A DNA stretch of 64,000 nt, from positions 186,001 to 250,000 of the forward strand of contig CM074137.1 in NCBI GenBank assembly GCA_037178625.1. Reading direction: 5' to 3'. This stretch comes from Skeletonema tropicum. Its lineage: Eukaryota > Bacillariophyta > Thalassiosirophyceae > Thalassiosirales > Thalassiosiraceae. The first letter of the stretch is position 1. Every line of letters starts with the position of its first letter. The translations under genes and the position numbers were made by a program. The notes beneath the pieces are model-generated. The model worked only from the letters and a program-made list of their open reading frames with translations. It was not told the DNA's origin and did no database searches. This document shows, one piece after another, positions 33,421 to 46,155 of this stretch.

Positions 33421-35537
33421 TCAGATTGAGACGATTCGACCATCAATCGAAAGCTCTCGTCGAGCTGGATCGATTCGACATACTACCAACCTCATTGGAT
33501 AAAATGTTGTCAATCAACTCAACTCAACTCGAGAGGATAGGAGTCTAGAATGTCTTCCTAATTTGGAGGAGGATATCGAAAATTGACGATATTGCCACCA
33601 TTGCCACTGCAATCAACATAATTCCACCACCACTGCCATCAAAATTGACAATAAACACTGTTCGGCCTCCCTGCGGTCGCCCTCACATATCCAACGAATG
33701 AATGATAGTTGGCACGCTACGGTCGATAATCACTGCTCGGCCGCACGATGACGATACAGTTGTAGATATCAGCCTCATCAGGGGCCTCATATCCAAAACG
33801 CTGCGCTGAAGAACGAGGGCGTAGATCTGGTAAGATCCATGATGGGTTGACTGCTGTAAGCTGTAAGATCCCAAAAAGCGACCACTTAGATCAGGTGCTA
33901 TCATGACAGTTGGCACGGGCCATCACAATGATGATGCAGCTCCCCTTCCTCCGGTCGGCTCGCTTTGACGATTGTTGGAGAGGTGGTGGAGTTGAATGTT
34001 GAATGCAACAATGAACAATGGCATCTATCAGAATTTGAAGTGGTGAGTGGTGTCTGCTTTGGATCTTTGGAGTTGTGAGTTGTGACATTGACAGCTTCTC
34101 ACTTTTTGACCCACACCGAACACCGAATAGAACCTCAACACAATGGAACAATCAGTAGTAGCACCTACTGCCGTGCCAACCAAATGGACGGTGCTGATCA
34201 ATGCGATCAATGAAAAGAGAAGTACTGCTCAGCGTTCTTAGGCGAGCTGTGTAGTGCAACGTACCAACCTTCATGGACGGTGCTACATCTAGACCGATGC
34301 TTCTGTCTTCAGCTTCAGCGCAGCGTTGGATAAGCCCAGACAGACCTCAAATCCGTCGGCCGGGCCCATTTTAGATCGAGCTGTGACAATTAGTGGGCGG
34401 TACGGTCGGCCGAATTGTGGTTATTGGATATTGGTATTGGACTAATCGATATCGATAGCGCTTGAGACGACGATTCGAATGGTCGTCTCATTGTTATGCG
34501 AAGCGAGCGCAGCGAGCTGAGCGCTGCCATTGCCATTGAGAATATTTGGATTCTAGACCCCTCTTGAGTTGAGTCGATTGTCAAAAGATTGATATTATGC
34601 CTCGATACTACGCCCAGTCGATAGAGCACGACAAGAGCTTTCCAAAACGCCACTCATCGCCTTGATACGACCGCTACAGCATACAAATTGATGGATTTGG
34701 ATTACTGAATTATTGACATACAAATTGTGTTGTTGGCGCTGCTACTCCGTGCTTTGTGCTGCTAGCTGAATGATAATGATACGAACAATGGAGACGGAGA
34801 GCAGATCCTCCTCTGCTATTACATATTGGACTAATCTTCATTCCATACAAATACAAATGCCAATTATGCAGTGCAGAGATTGACTCCATCGCCATCGCCG
34901 CCACTGTATGCTGAGAGTGATAATGAGGTTGTAGCGCAATCATTGAACGACCTGATTAGACCGTCGTCGGACGAAAGTGATGATGATATCAATTTGGACC
35001 AAGTTTCAATCGGTGTGTCACCGACAGCAAGTAATGAGAGGCAGGAGATGGTATTTTGAGAGCAGAGGAGATGAGAATGAAAGCATCTTTTGTTCGTTGT
35101 GTTGTTGTTATTATTATAAGTTAAATCGCATCAAAAGTAGAAAAATGATTGCCTTGCCCAATCCAATCCAATCAATAATAATATACACCATACACCAACA
35201 TCAACATATCAGCCAGGCCAGGCCAGGCCAGTCTTCTCAGTGTCCATCACATCATGATAAGTAGTGAAGTGCAGTGCCTCATGTCATTTCATTTCATTTC
35301 AGTTCTCACCAGTCACTACCACTACTTCTTCGACAACTTCTTTCCAATGCTACCAATCAAGCCCAACAGTCTAAAACGAAATGAAGGTTTGTAAGGCTGA
35401 CACTCTCGAATGGGCAATGGCTTGCCCACTCCATAGAAATATCCAAAAGCCCCTCCCAATCCGCCAGTATTGCCCTGACGACGATCAACAGTATAAAATC
35501 CAAATTCTTTCACAAGTCCCTCCTCCGTAAAGTCCAT
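33004..35537. repeat. Repeat unit 14, S type (2534 bp)
   Basis: One hexamer. One extra A near 33168 and two extra T near 33376, both inside the NTF2-like gene copy. Confidence 0.95.
34835..35059 (+). CDS. Acidic C-terminal exon, copy E14
   Basis: Frame identical to E1. Confidence 0.4.
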   Translation, partial: SSFHTNTNANYAVQRLTPSPSPPLYAESDNEVVAQSLNDLIRPSSDESDDDINLDQVSIGVSPTASNERQEMVF

Positions 35538-35951
35538 ATGAAAACTCTGTGGCGGCAATGTCAACTTCAACTTCAATTCCCTAGCAGTGTTTGTGTTTGC
35601 ATCAGAATCATCATCAGAATCATCATGAGCAGCAGCAGAAGCTGGCGGCTCTACTCCCATGAACGGAGCAATCTGCGTCGAAACCTGCCGTCCATACCAC
35701 CAAACACGATTCGGCTGCAATGGATCCACCGTAAACGTAAACCCAAACGTATTCTGCTCAATATCGAATGATTCCTCTAATTTGAACCCTCCTCTCCCAG
35801 TGCATCCAAATATTCCGTTCTTCAAGGCCAATGGGACCAACGACGGCGGCGACGAATTCAAAATCTTGAGAAAGGCATGCTCCGGAGTCTTTGGTGCCGA
35901 TTCCGATTTCGGGGCCGAGGATTTGTTTGGCGTGTTGTACGATATGAGGTG
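35322..35951 (-). CDS. NTF2/SnoaL-like protein, copy G15, frame intact
   Basis: Core identical to G2. Confidence 0.6.
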   Translation of the reverse strand, partial: HLISYNTPNKSSAPKSESAPKTPEHAFLKILNSSPPSLVPLALKNGIFGCTGRGGFKLEESFDIEQNTFGFTFTVDPLQPNRVWWYGRQVSTQIAPFMGVEPPASAAAHDDSDDDSDANTNTARELKLKLTLPPQSFHMDFTEEGLVKEFGFYTVDRRQGNTGGLGGAFGYFYGVGKPLPIRECQPYKPSFRFRLLGLIGSIGKKLSKK

Positions 35952-38073
35952 TCAGATTGAGACGATTCGACCATCAATCGAAAGCTCTCGTCGAGCTGGA
36001 TCGATTCGACATACTACCAACCTCATTGGATAAAATGTTGTCAATCAACTCAACTCAACTCGAGAGGATAGGAGTCTAGAATGTCTTCCTAATTTGGAGG
36101 AGGATATCGAAAATTGACGATATTGCCACCATTGCCACTGCAATCAACATAATTCCACCACCACTGCCATCAAAATTGACAATAAACACTGTTCGGCCTC
36201 CCTGCGGTCGCCCTCACATATCCAACGAATGAATGATAGTTGGCACGCTACGGTCGATAATCACTGCTCGGCCGCACGATGACGATACAGTTGTAGATAT
36301 CAGCCTCATCAGGGGCCTCATATCCAAAACGCTGCGCTGAAGAACGAGGGCGTAGATCTGGTAAGATCCATGATGGGTTGACTGCTGTAAGCTGTAAGAT
36401 CCCAAAAAGCGACCACTTAGATCAGGTGCTATCATGACAGTTGGCACGGGCCATCACAATGATGATGCAGCTCCCCTTCCTCCGGTCGGCTCGCTTTGAC
36501 GATTGTTGGAGAGGTGGTGGAGTTGAATGTTGAATGCAACAATGAACAATGGCATCTATCAGAATTTGAAGTGGTGAGTGGTGTCTGCTTTGGATCTTTG
36601 GAGTTGTGAGTTGTGACATTGACAGCTTCTCACTTTTTGACCCACACCGAACACCGAATAGAACCTCAACACAATGGAACAATCAGTAGTAGCACCTACT
36701 GCCGTGCCAACCAAATGGACGGTGCTGATCAATGCGATCAATGAAAAGAGAAGTACTGCTCAGCGTTCTTAGGCGAGCTGTGTAGTGCAACGTACCAACC
36801 TTCATGGACGGTGCTACATCTAGACCGATGCTTCTGTCTTCAGCTTCAGCGCAGCGTTGGATAAGCCCAGACAGACCTCAAATCCGTCGGCCGGGCCCAT
36901 TTTAGATCGAGCTGTGACAATTAGTGGGCGGTACGGTCGGCCGAATTGTGGTTATTGGATATTGGTATTGGACTAATCGATATCGATAGCGCTGAGACTG
37001 AGACGACGATTCGAATGGTCGTCTCATTGTTATGCGAAGCGAGCGCAGCGAGCTGAGCGCTGCCATTGCCATTGAGAATATTTGGATTCTAGACCCCTCT
37101 TGAGTTGAGTCGATTGTCAAAAGATTGATATTATGCCTCGATACTACGCCCAGTCGATAGAGCACGACAAGAGCTTTCCAAAACGCCACTCATCGCCTTG
37201 ATACGACCGCTACAGCATACAAATTGATGGATTTGGATTACTGAATTATTGACATACAAATTGTGTTGTTGGCGCTGCTACTCCGTGCTTTGTGCTGCTA
37301 GCTGAATGATAATGATACGAACAATGGAGACGGAGAGCAGATCCTCCTCTGCTATTACATATTGGACTAATCTTCATTCCATACAAATACAAATGCCAAT
37401 TATGCAGTGCAGAGATTGACTCCATCGCCATCGCCGCCACTGTATGCTGAGAGTGATAATGAGGTTGTAGCGCAATCATTGAACGACCTGATTAGACCGT
37501 CGTCGGACGAAAGTGATGATGATATCAATTTGGACCAAGTTTCAATCGGTGTGTCACCGACAGCAAGTAATGAGAGGCAGGAGATGGTATTTTGAGAGCA
37601 GAGGAGATGAGAATGAAAGCATCTTTTGTTCGTTGTGTTGTTGTTATTATTATAAGTTAAATCGCATCAAAAGTAGAAAAATGATTGCCTTGCCCAATCC
37701 AATCCAATCAATAATAATATACACCATACACCAACATCAACATATCAGCCAGGCCAGGCCAGGCCAGTCTTCTCAGTGTCCATCACATCATGATAAGTAG
37801 TGAAGTGCAGTGCCTCATGTCATTTCATTTCATTTCAGTTCTCACCAGTCACTACCACTACTTCTTCGACAACTTCTTTCCAATGCTACCAATCAAGCCC
37901 AACAGTCTAAAACGAAATGAAGGTTTGTAAGGCTGACACTCTCGAATGGGCAATGGCTTGCCCACTCCATAGAAATATCCAAAAGCCCCTCCCAATCCGC
38001 CAGTATTGCCCTGACGACGATCAACAGTATAAAATCCAAATTCTTTCACAAGTCCCTCCTCCGTAAAGTCCAT
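35538..38073. repeat. Repeat unit 15, L- type (2536 bp)
   Basis: Two hexamers with one T fewer. No other indel seen, so this is the reference for the L- class. Confidence 0.95.
37371..37595 (+). CDS. Acidic C-terminal exon, copy E15
   Basis: Frame identical to E1. Confidence 0.4.
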   Translation, partial: SSFHTNTNANYAVQRLTPSPSPPLYAESDNEVVAQSLNDLIRPSSDESDDDINLDQVSIGVSPTASNERQEMVF

Positions 38074-38488
38074 ATGAAAAACTCTGTGGCGGCAATGTCA
38101 ACTTCAACTTCAATTCCCTAGCAGTGTTTGTGTTTGCATCAGAATCATCATCAGAATCATCATGAGCAGCAGCAGAAGCTGGCGGCTCTACTCCCATGAA
38201 CGGAGCAATCTGCGTCGAAACCTGCCGTCCATACCACCAAACACGATTCGGCTGCAATGGATCCACCGTAAACGTAAACCCAAACGTATTCTGCTCAATA
38301 TCGAATGATTCCTCTAATTTGAACCCTCCTCTCCCAGTGCATCCAAATATTCCGTTCTTCAAGGCCAATGGGACCAACGACGGCGGCGACGAATTCAAAA
38401 TCTTGAGAAAGGCATGCTCCGGAGTCTTTGGTGCCGATTCCGATTTCGGGGCCGAGGATTTGTTTGGCGTGTTGTACGATATGAGGTG
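37858..38488 (-). pseudogene. NTF2/SnoaL-like protein, copy G16, single frameshift
   Basis: One extra A in an A run near 38080 shifts the frame at QSF (core residue 107). The two halves are otherwise identical to G2. Confidence 0.55.
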
Positions 38489-40621
38489 TCAGATTGAGAC
38501 GATTCGACCATCAATCGAAAGCTCTCGTCGAGCTGGATCGATTCGACATACTACCAACCTCATTGGATAAAATGTTGTCAATCAACTCAACTCAACTCGA
38601 GAGGATAGGAGTCTAGAATGTCTTCCTAATTTGGAGGAGGATATCGAAAATTGACGATATTGCCACCATTGCCACTGCAATCAACATAATTCCACCACCA
38701 CTGCCATCAAAATTGACAATAAACACTGTTCGGCCTCCCTGCGGTCGCCCTCACATATCCAACGAATGAATGATAGTTGGCACGCTACGGTCGATAATCA
38801 CTGCTCGGCCGCACGATGACGATACAGTTGTAGATATCAGCCTCATCAGGGGCCTCATATCCAAAACGCTGCGCTGAAGAACGAGGGCGTAGATCTGGTA
38901 AGATCCATGATGGGTTGACTGCTGTAAGCTGTAAGATCCCAAAAAGCGACCACTTAGATCAGGTGCTATCATGACAGTTGGCACGGGCCATCACAATGAT
39001 GATGCAGCTCCCCTTCCTCCGGTCGGCTCGCTTTGACGATTGTTGGAGAGGTGGTGGAGTTGAATGTTGAATGCAACAATGAACAATGGCATCTATCAGA
39101 ATTTGAAGTGGTGAGTGGTGTCTGCTTTGGATCTTTGGAGTTGTGAGTTGTGACATTGACAGCTTCTCACTTTTTGACCCACACCGAACACCGAATAGAA
39201 CCTCAACACAATGGAACAATCAGTAGTAGCACCTACTGCCGTGCCAACCAAATGGACGGTGCTGATCAATGCGATCAATGAAAAGAGAAGGTACTGCTCA
39301 GCGTTCTTAGGCGAGCTGTGTAGTGCAACGTACCAACCTTCATGGACGGTGCTACATCTAGACCGATGCTTCTGTCTTCAGCTTCAGCGCAGCGTTGGAT
39401 AAGCCCAGACAGACCTCAAATCCGTCGGCCGGGCCCATTTTAGATCGAGCTGTGACAATTAGTGGGCGGTACGGTCGGCCGAATTGTGGTTATTGGATAT
39501 TGGTATTGGACTAATCGATATCGATAGCGCTGAGACTGAGACGACGATTCGAATGGTCGTCTCATTGTTATGCGAAGCGAGCGCAGCGAGCTGAGCGCTG
39601 CCATTGCCATTGAGAATATTTGGAATTCTAGACCCCTCTTGAGTTGAGTCGATTGTCAAAAGATTGATATTATGCCTCGATACTACGCCCAGTCGATAGA
39701 GCACGACAAGAGCTTTCCAAAACGCCACTCCATCGCCTTGAATACGACCGCCTACAGCATACAAATTGATGGATTTGGATTACTGAATTATTGACATACA
39801 AATTGTGTTGTTGGCGCTGCCTACTCCGTGCTTTGTGCTGCTAGCTGAATGATAATGATACGAACAATGGAGACGGAGAGCAGAATCCTCCTCTGCTATT
39901 ACATATTGGACTAATCTTCATTCCATACAAATACAAATGCCAATTATGCAGTGCAGAGATTGACTCCATCGCCATCGCCGCCACTGTATGCTGAGAGTGA
40001 TAATGAGGTTGTAGCGCAATCATTGAACGACCTGATTAGACCGTCGTCGGACGAAAGTGGATGATGATATCAATTTGGACCAAGTTTCAATCGGTGTGTC
40101 ACCGACAGCAAGTAATGAGAGGCAGGAGATGGTATTTTGAGAGCAGAGGAGATGAGAATGAAAGCATCTTTTGTTCGTTGTGTTGTTGTTATTATTATAA
40201 GTTAAATCGCATCAAAAGTAGAAAAATGATTGCCTTGCCCAATCCAATCCAATCAATAATAATATACACCATACACCAACATCAACATATCAGCCAGGCC
40301 AGGCCAGGCCAGTCTTCTCAGTGTCCATCACATCATGATAAGTAGTGAAGTGCAGTGCCCCTCATGTCATTTCATTTCATTTCAGTTCTCACCAGTCACT
40401 ACCACTACTTCTTCGACAACTTCTTTCCAATGCTTACCAATCAAGCCCAACAGTCTAAAACGAAATGAAGGTTTGTAAGGCTGACACTCTCGAATGGGCA
40501 ATGGCTTGCCCACTCCATAGAAATATCCAAAAGCCCCTCCCAATCCGCCAGTATTGCCCTGACGACGATCAACAGTATAAAATCCAAATTCTTTCACAAG
40601 TCCCTCCTCCGTAAAGTCCAT
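38074..40621. repeat. Repeat unit 16, L- type with insertion burst (2548 bp)
   Basis: Twelve extra bases relative to unit 15, at about 38080, 39291, 39624, 39730, 39741, 39751, 39821, 39884, 40060, 40358 (two) and 40434. Nearly all are single duplicated bases. Confidence 0.93.
39915..40140 (+). pseudogene. Acidic C-terminal exon, copy E16, frameshifted
   Basis: One extra G near 40060 shifts the frame inside the SSDESDDD run. Confidence 0.4.
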
Positions 40622-41038
40622 ATGAAAACTCTGTGGCGGCAATGTCAACTTCAACTTCAATTCCCTAGCAGTGTTTGTGTTTGCATCAGAATCATCATCA
40701 GAATCATCATGAGAGCAGCAGCAGAAGCTGGCGGCTCTACTCCCATGAACGGAGCAATCTGCGTCGAAACCTGCCGTCCATACCACCAAACACGATTCGG
40801 CTGCAATGGATCCACCGTAAACGTAAACCCAAAACGTATTCTGCTCAATATCGAATGATTCCTCTAATTTGAACCCTCCTCTCCCAGTGCATCCAAATAT
40901 TCCGTTCTTCAAGGCCAATGGGACCAACGACGGCGGCGACGAATTCAAAATCTTGAGAAAGGCATGCTCCGGAGTCTTTGGTGCCGATTCCGATTTCGGG
41001 GCCGAGGATTTGTTTGGCGTGTTGTACGATATGAGGTG
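40405..41038 (-). pseudogene. NTF2/SnoaL-like protein, copy G17, multiple indels
   Basis: Insertions near 40833 (one base), 40714 (two bases) and 40434 (one base). The first two together restore the frame after the acidic insert, so residues about 39-78 are misread. The last replaces the C-terminus, giving a stop at 40382. Confidence 0.5.
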
Positions 41039-43173
41039 TCAGATTGAGACGATTCGACCATCAATCGAAAGCTCTCGTCGAGCTGGATCGATTCGACATA
41101 CTACCAACCTCATTGGATAAAATGTTGTCAATCAACTCAACTCAACTCGAGAGGATAGGAGTCTAGAATGTCTTCCTAATTTGGAGGAGGATATCGAAAA
41201 TTGACGATTATTGCCACCATTGCCACTGCAATCAACATAATTCCACCACCACTGCCATCAAAATTGACAATAAACACTGTTCGGCCTCCCTGCGGTCGCC
41301 CTCACATATCCAACGAATGAATGATAGTTGGCACGCTACGGTCGATAATCACTGCTCGGCCGCACGATGACGATACAGTTGTAGATATCAGCCTCATCCA
41401 GGGGCCTCATATCCAAAACGCTGCGCTGAAGAACGAGGGCGTAGATCTGGTAAGATCCATGATGGGTTGACTGCTGTAAGCTGTAAGATCCCAAAAAGCG
41501 ACCACTTAGATCAGGTGCTATCATGACAGTTGGCACGGGCCATCACAATGATGATGCAGCTCCCCTTCCTCCGGTCGGCTCGCTTTGACGATTGTTGGAG
41601 AGGTGGTGGAGTTGAATGTTGAATGCAACAATGAACAATGGCATCTATCAGAATTTGAAGTGGTGAGTGGTGTCTGCTTTGGATCTTTGGAGTTGTGAGT
41701 TGTGACATTGACAGCTTCTCACTTTTTGACCCACACCGAACACCGAATAGAACCTCAAACACAATGGAACAATCAGTAGTAGCACCTACTGCCGTGCCAA
41801 CCAAATGGACGGTGCCTGATCAATGCGATCAATGAAAAGAGAAGTACTGCTCAGCGTTCTTAGGCGAGCTGTGTAGTGCAACGTACCAACCTTCATTGGA
41901 CGGTGCTACATCTAGACCGATGCTTCTGTCTTCAGCTTCAGCGCAGCGTTGGATAAGCCCAGACAGACCTCAAATCCGTCGGCCGGGCCCATTTTAGATC
42001 GAGCTGTGACAATTAGTGGGCGGTACGGTCGGCCGAATTGTGGTTATTGGATATTGGTATTGGACTAATCGATATCGATAGCGCTGAGACTGAGACGACG
42101 ATTCGAATGGTCGTCTCTCATTGTTATGCGAAGCGAGCGCAGCGAGCTGAGCGCTGCCATTGCCATTGAGAATTATTTGGATTCTAGACCCCTCTTGAGT
42201 TGAGTCGATTGTCAAAAGATTGATATTATGCCTCGATACTACGCCCAGTCGATAGAGCACGACAAGAGCTTTCCAAAACGCCACTCATCGCCTTGATACG
42301 ACCGCTACAGCATACAAATTGATGGATTTGGATTACTGAATTATTGACATACAAATTGTGTTGTTGGCGCTGCTACTCCGTGCTTTGTGCTGCTTAGCTG
42401 AATGATAATGATACGAACAATGGAGACGGAGAGCAGATCCTCCTCTGCTATTACATATTGGACTAATCTTCATTCCATACAAATACAAATGCCAATTATG
42501 CAGTGCAGAGATTGACTCCATCGCCATCGCCGCCACTGTATGCCTGAGAGTGATAATGAGGTTGTAGCGCAATCATTGAACGACCTGATTAGACCGTCGT
42601 CGGACGAAAGTGATGATGATATCAATTTGGACCAAGTTTCAATCGGTGTGTCACCGACAGCAAGTAATGAGAGGCAGGAGATGGTATTTTGAGAGCAGAG
42701 GAGATGAGAATGAAAGCATCTTTTGTTCGTTGTGTTGTTGTTATTATTATAAGTTAAATCGCATCAAAAGTAGAAAAATGATTGCCTTGCCCAATCCAAT
42801 CCAATCAATAATAATATACACCATACACCAACATCAACATATCAGCCAGGCCAGGCCAGGCCAGTCTTCTCAGTGTCCATCACATCATGATAAGTAGTGA
42901 AGTGCAGTGCCTCATGTCATTTCATTTCATTTCAGTTCTCACCAGTCACTACCACTACTTCTTCGACAACTTCTTTCCAATGCTACCAATCAAGCCCAAC
43001 AGTCTAAAACGAAATGAAGGTTTGTAAGGCTGACACTCTCGAATGGGCAATGGCTTGCCCACTCCATAGAAATATCCAAAAGCCCCTCCCAATCCGCCAG
43101 TATTGCCCTGACGGACGATTCAACAGGTATAAAATCCAAATTCTTTCACAAGTCCCTCCTCCGTAAAGTCCAT
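40622..43173. repeat. Repeat unit 17, L- type with insertion burst (2552 bp)
   Basis: Sixteen bases longer than unit 15. Insertions include those near 40714, 41815, 41896, 42118, 42543 and three close together near 43113-43127. Confidence 0.93.
42467..42692 (+). pseudogene. Acidic C-terminal exon, copy E17, frameshifted
   Basis: One extra C near 42543 shifts the frame at PLYAES and produces an early stop. E24 has the same insertion. Confidence 0.4.
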
Positions 43174-43589
43174 ATGAAAACTCTGTGGCGGCAATGTCAA
43201 CTTCAACTTCAATTCCCTAGCAGTGTTTGTGTTTGCATCCAGAATCATCATCAGAATCATCATGAGCCAGCAGCAGAAGCTGGCGGCTCTACTCCCATGA
43301 ACGGAGCAATCTGCGTCGAAACCTGCCGTCCATACCACCAAACACGATTCGGCTGCAATGGATCCACCGTAAACGTAAACCCAAACGTATTCTGCTCAAT
43401 ATCGAATGATTCCTCTAATTTGAACCCTCCTCTCCCAGTGCATCCAAATATTCCGTTCTTCAAGGCCAATGGGACCAACGACGGCGGCGACGAATTCAAA
43501 ATCTTGAGAAAGGCATGCTCCGGAGTCTTTGGTGCCGATTCCGATTTCGGGGCCGAGGATTTGTTTGGCGTGTTGTACGATATGAGGTG
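42955..43589 (-). pseudogene. NTF2/SnoaL-like protein, copy G18, multiple indels
   Basis: Insertions near 43268 and 43240 in the acidic-insert region, then three closely spaced insertions near 43113-43127 that destroy the TVDRRQG segment. Confidence 0.5.
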
Positions 43590-45737
43590 TCAGATTGAGA
43601 CGATTCGACCATCAATCGAAAGCTCTCGTCGAGCCTGGATCGATTCGACATACTACCAACCTTCATTGGATAAAATGTTGTCAATCAACTCAACTCAACT
43701 CGAGAGGATAGGAGTCTAGAATGTCTTCCTAATTTGGAGGAGGATATCGAAAATTGACGATATTGCCACCATTGCCACTGCAATCAACATAATTCCACCA
43801 CCACTGCCATCAAAATTGACAATAAACACTGTTCGGCCCCTGCGGTCGCCCTCACATATCCAACGAATGAATGATAGTTGGCACGCTACGGTCGATAATC
43901 ACTGCTCGGCCGCACGATGAACGATACAGTTGTAGATATCAGCCTCATCAGGGGCCTCATATCCAAAATCCAAAACGCTGCGCTGAAGAACGAGGGCGTA
44001 GATCTGGTAAGATCCATGATGGGTTGACTGCTGTAAGCTGTAAGATCCCAAAAAGCGACCACTTAGATCAGGTGCTATCATGACAGTTGGCACGGGCCAT
44101 CACAATGATGATGCAGCTCCCCTTCCTCCGGTCGGCTCGCTTTGACGATTGTTGGAGAGGTGGTGGAGTTGAATGTTGAATGCAACAATGAACAATGGCA
44201 TCTATCAGAATTTGAAGTGGTGAGTGGTGTCTGCTTTGGATCTTTGGAGTTGTGAGTTGTGACATTGACAGCTTCTCACTTTTTGACCCACACCGAACAC
44301 CGAATAGAACCTCAACACAATGGAACAATCAGTAAGTAGCACCTACTGCCGTGCCAACCAAATGGACGGTGCCTGATCAATGCGATCAATGAAAAGAGAA
44401 GTAACTGCTCAGCGTTCTTAGGCGAGCTGTGTAGTGCAAACGTACCAACCTTCATTGGACGGTGCTACATCTAGACCGATGCTTCTGTCTTCAGCTTTTC
44501 AGCGCAGCGTTGGATAAGCCCAGACAGACCTCAAATCCGTCGGCCGGGCCCATTTTAGATCGAGCTGTGACAATTAGTGGGCGGTACGGTCGGCCGAATT
44601 GTGGTTATTGGGATATTGGTATTGGACTAATCGATATCGATAGCGCTTGAGACTGAGACGACGATTCGAATGGTCGTCTCATTGTTATGCGAAGCGAGCG
44701 CAGCGAGCTGAGCGCTGCCATTGCCATTGAGAATATTTGGATTCTAGACCCCTCTTGAGTTGAGTCGATTGTCAAAAGATTGATATTATGCCTCGATACT
44801 ACGCCCAGTCGATAGAGCACGACAAGAGCTTTCCAAAACGCCACTCATCGCCTTTTGATACGACCGCTACAGCATACAAATTGATGGATTTGGATTACTG
44901 AATTATTGACATACAAATTGTGTTGTTGGCGCTGCTACTCCGTGCTTTGTGCTGCTAGCTGAATGATAATGATAACGAACAATGGAAGACGGAGAGCAGA
45001 TCCTTCCTCTGCTATTACATATTGGACTAATCTTCATTCCATACAAATACAAATGCCAATTATGCAGTGCAGAGATTGACTCCATCGCCATCGCCGCCAC
45101 TGTATGCTGAGAGTGATAATGAGGTTGTAGCGCAATCATTGAACGACCTGATTAGACCGTCGTCGGACGAAAGTGATGATGATATCAATTTGGACCAAGT
45201 TTCAATCGGTGTGTCACCGACAGCAAGTAATGAGAGGCAGGAGATGGTATTTTGAGAGCAGAGGAGATGAGAATGAAAGCATCTTTTGTTCGTTGTGTTG
45301 TTGTTATTATTATAAGGTTAAATCGCATCAAAAGTAGAAAAATGATTGCCTTGCCCAATCCAATCCAATCAATAATAATATACACCATACACCAACATCA
45401 AACATATCAGCCAGGCCAGGCCAGGCCAGTCTTCTCAGTGTCCATCACATCATGATAAGTAGTGAAGTGCAGTGCCTCATGTCATTTCATTTCATTTCAG
45501 TTCTCACCAGTCACTACCACTACTTCTTCGACAACTTCTTTCCAATGCTACCAATCAAGCCCAACAGTCTAAAACGAAATGAAGGTTTTGTAAGGCTGAC
45601 ACTCTCGAATGGGCAATGGCTTGCCCACTCCATAGAAATATCCAAAAGCCCCTCCCAATCCGCCAGTATTGCCCTTGACGACGATCAACAGTATAAAATC
45701 CAAATTCTTTCACAAGTCCCTCCTCCGTAAAGTCCAT
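43174..45737. repeat. Repeat unit 18, L type with insertion burst (2564 bp, longest)
   Basis: A net 27 bases longer than unit 1. Besides many single-base insertions there is a 6-nt duplication of ATCCAA near 43966 and a 2-nt deletion near 43838. It shares insertions near 44372 and 44456 with unit 17. Confidence 0.93.
45031..45255 (+). CDS. Acidic C-terminal exon, copy E18
   Basis: Frame identical to E1 although the unit around it carries the most insertions. Confidence 0.4.
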   Translation, partial: SSFHTNTNANYAVQRLTPSPSPPLYAESDNEVVAQSLNDLIRPSSDESDDDINLDQVSIGVSPTASNERQEMVF

Positions 45738-46155
45738 ATGAAAACTCTGTGGCGGCAATGTCAACTTCAACTTCAATTCCCTAGCAGTGTTTGTGTTTGC
45801 ATCAGAATCATCATCAGAATCATCATGAGCAGCAGCAGAAGCTGGCGGCTCTACTCCCATGAACGGAGCAATCTGCGTCGAAACCTGCCGTCCATACCAC
45901 ACCAAACACGATTCGGCTGCAATGGATCCACCGTAAACGTAAACCCAAACGTATTCTGCTCAATTATCGAATGATTCCTCTAATTTGAACCCTCCTCTCC
46001 CAGTGCATCCAAATATTCCGTTCTTCAAGGCCAATGGGACCAACGACGGCGGCGACGAATTCAAAATCTTGAGAAAGGCATGCTCCGGAGTCTTTGGTGC
46101 CGAATTCCGATTTCGGGGCCGAGGATTTGTTTGGCGTGTTGTACGATATGAGGTG
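45520..46155 (-). pseudogene. NTF2/SnoaL-like protein, copy G19, multiple indels
   Basis: Insertions near 46104, 45965, 45900 (two bases), 45676 and 45587. The middle part, from VWYGR through RRQG, is readable in one frame; both ends are shifted. Confidence 0.5.
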
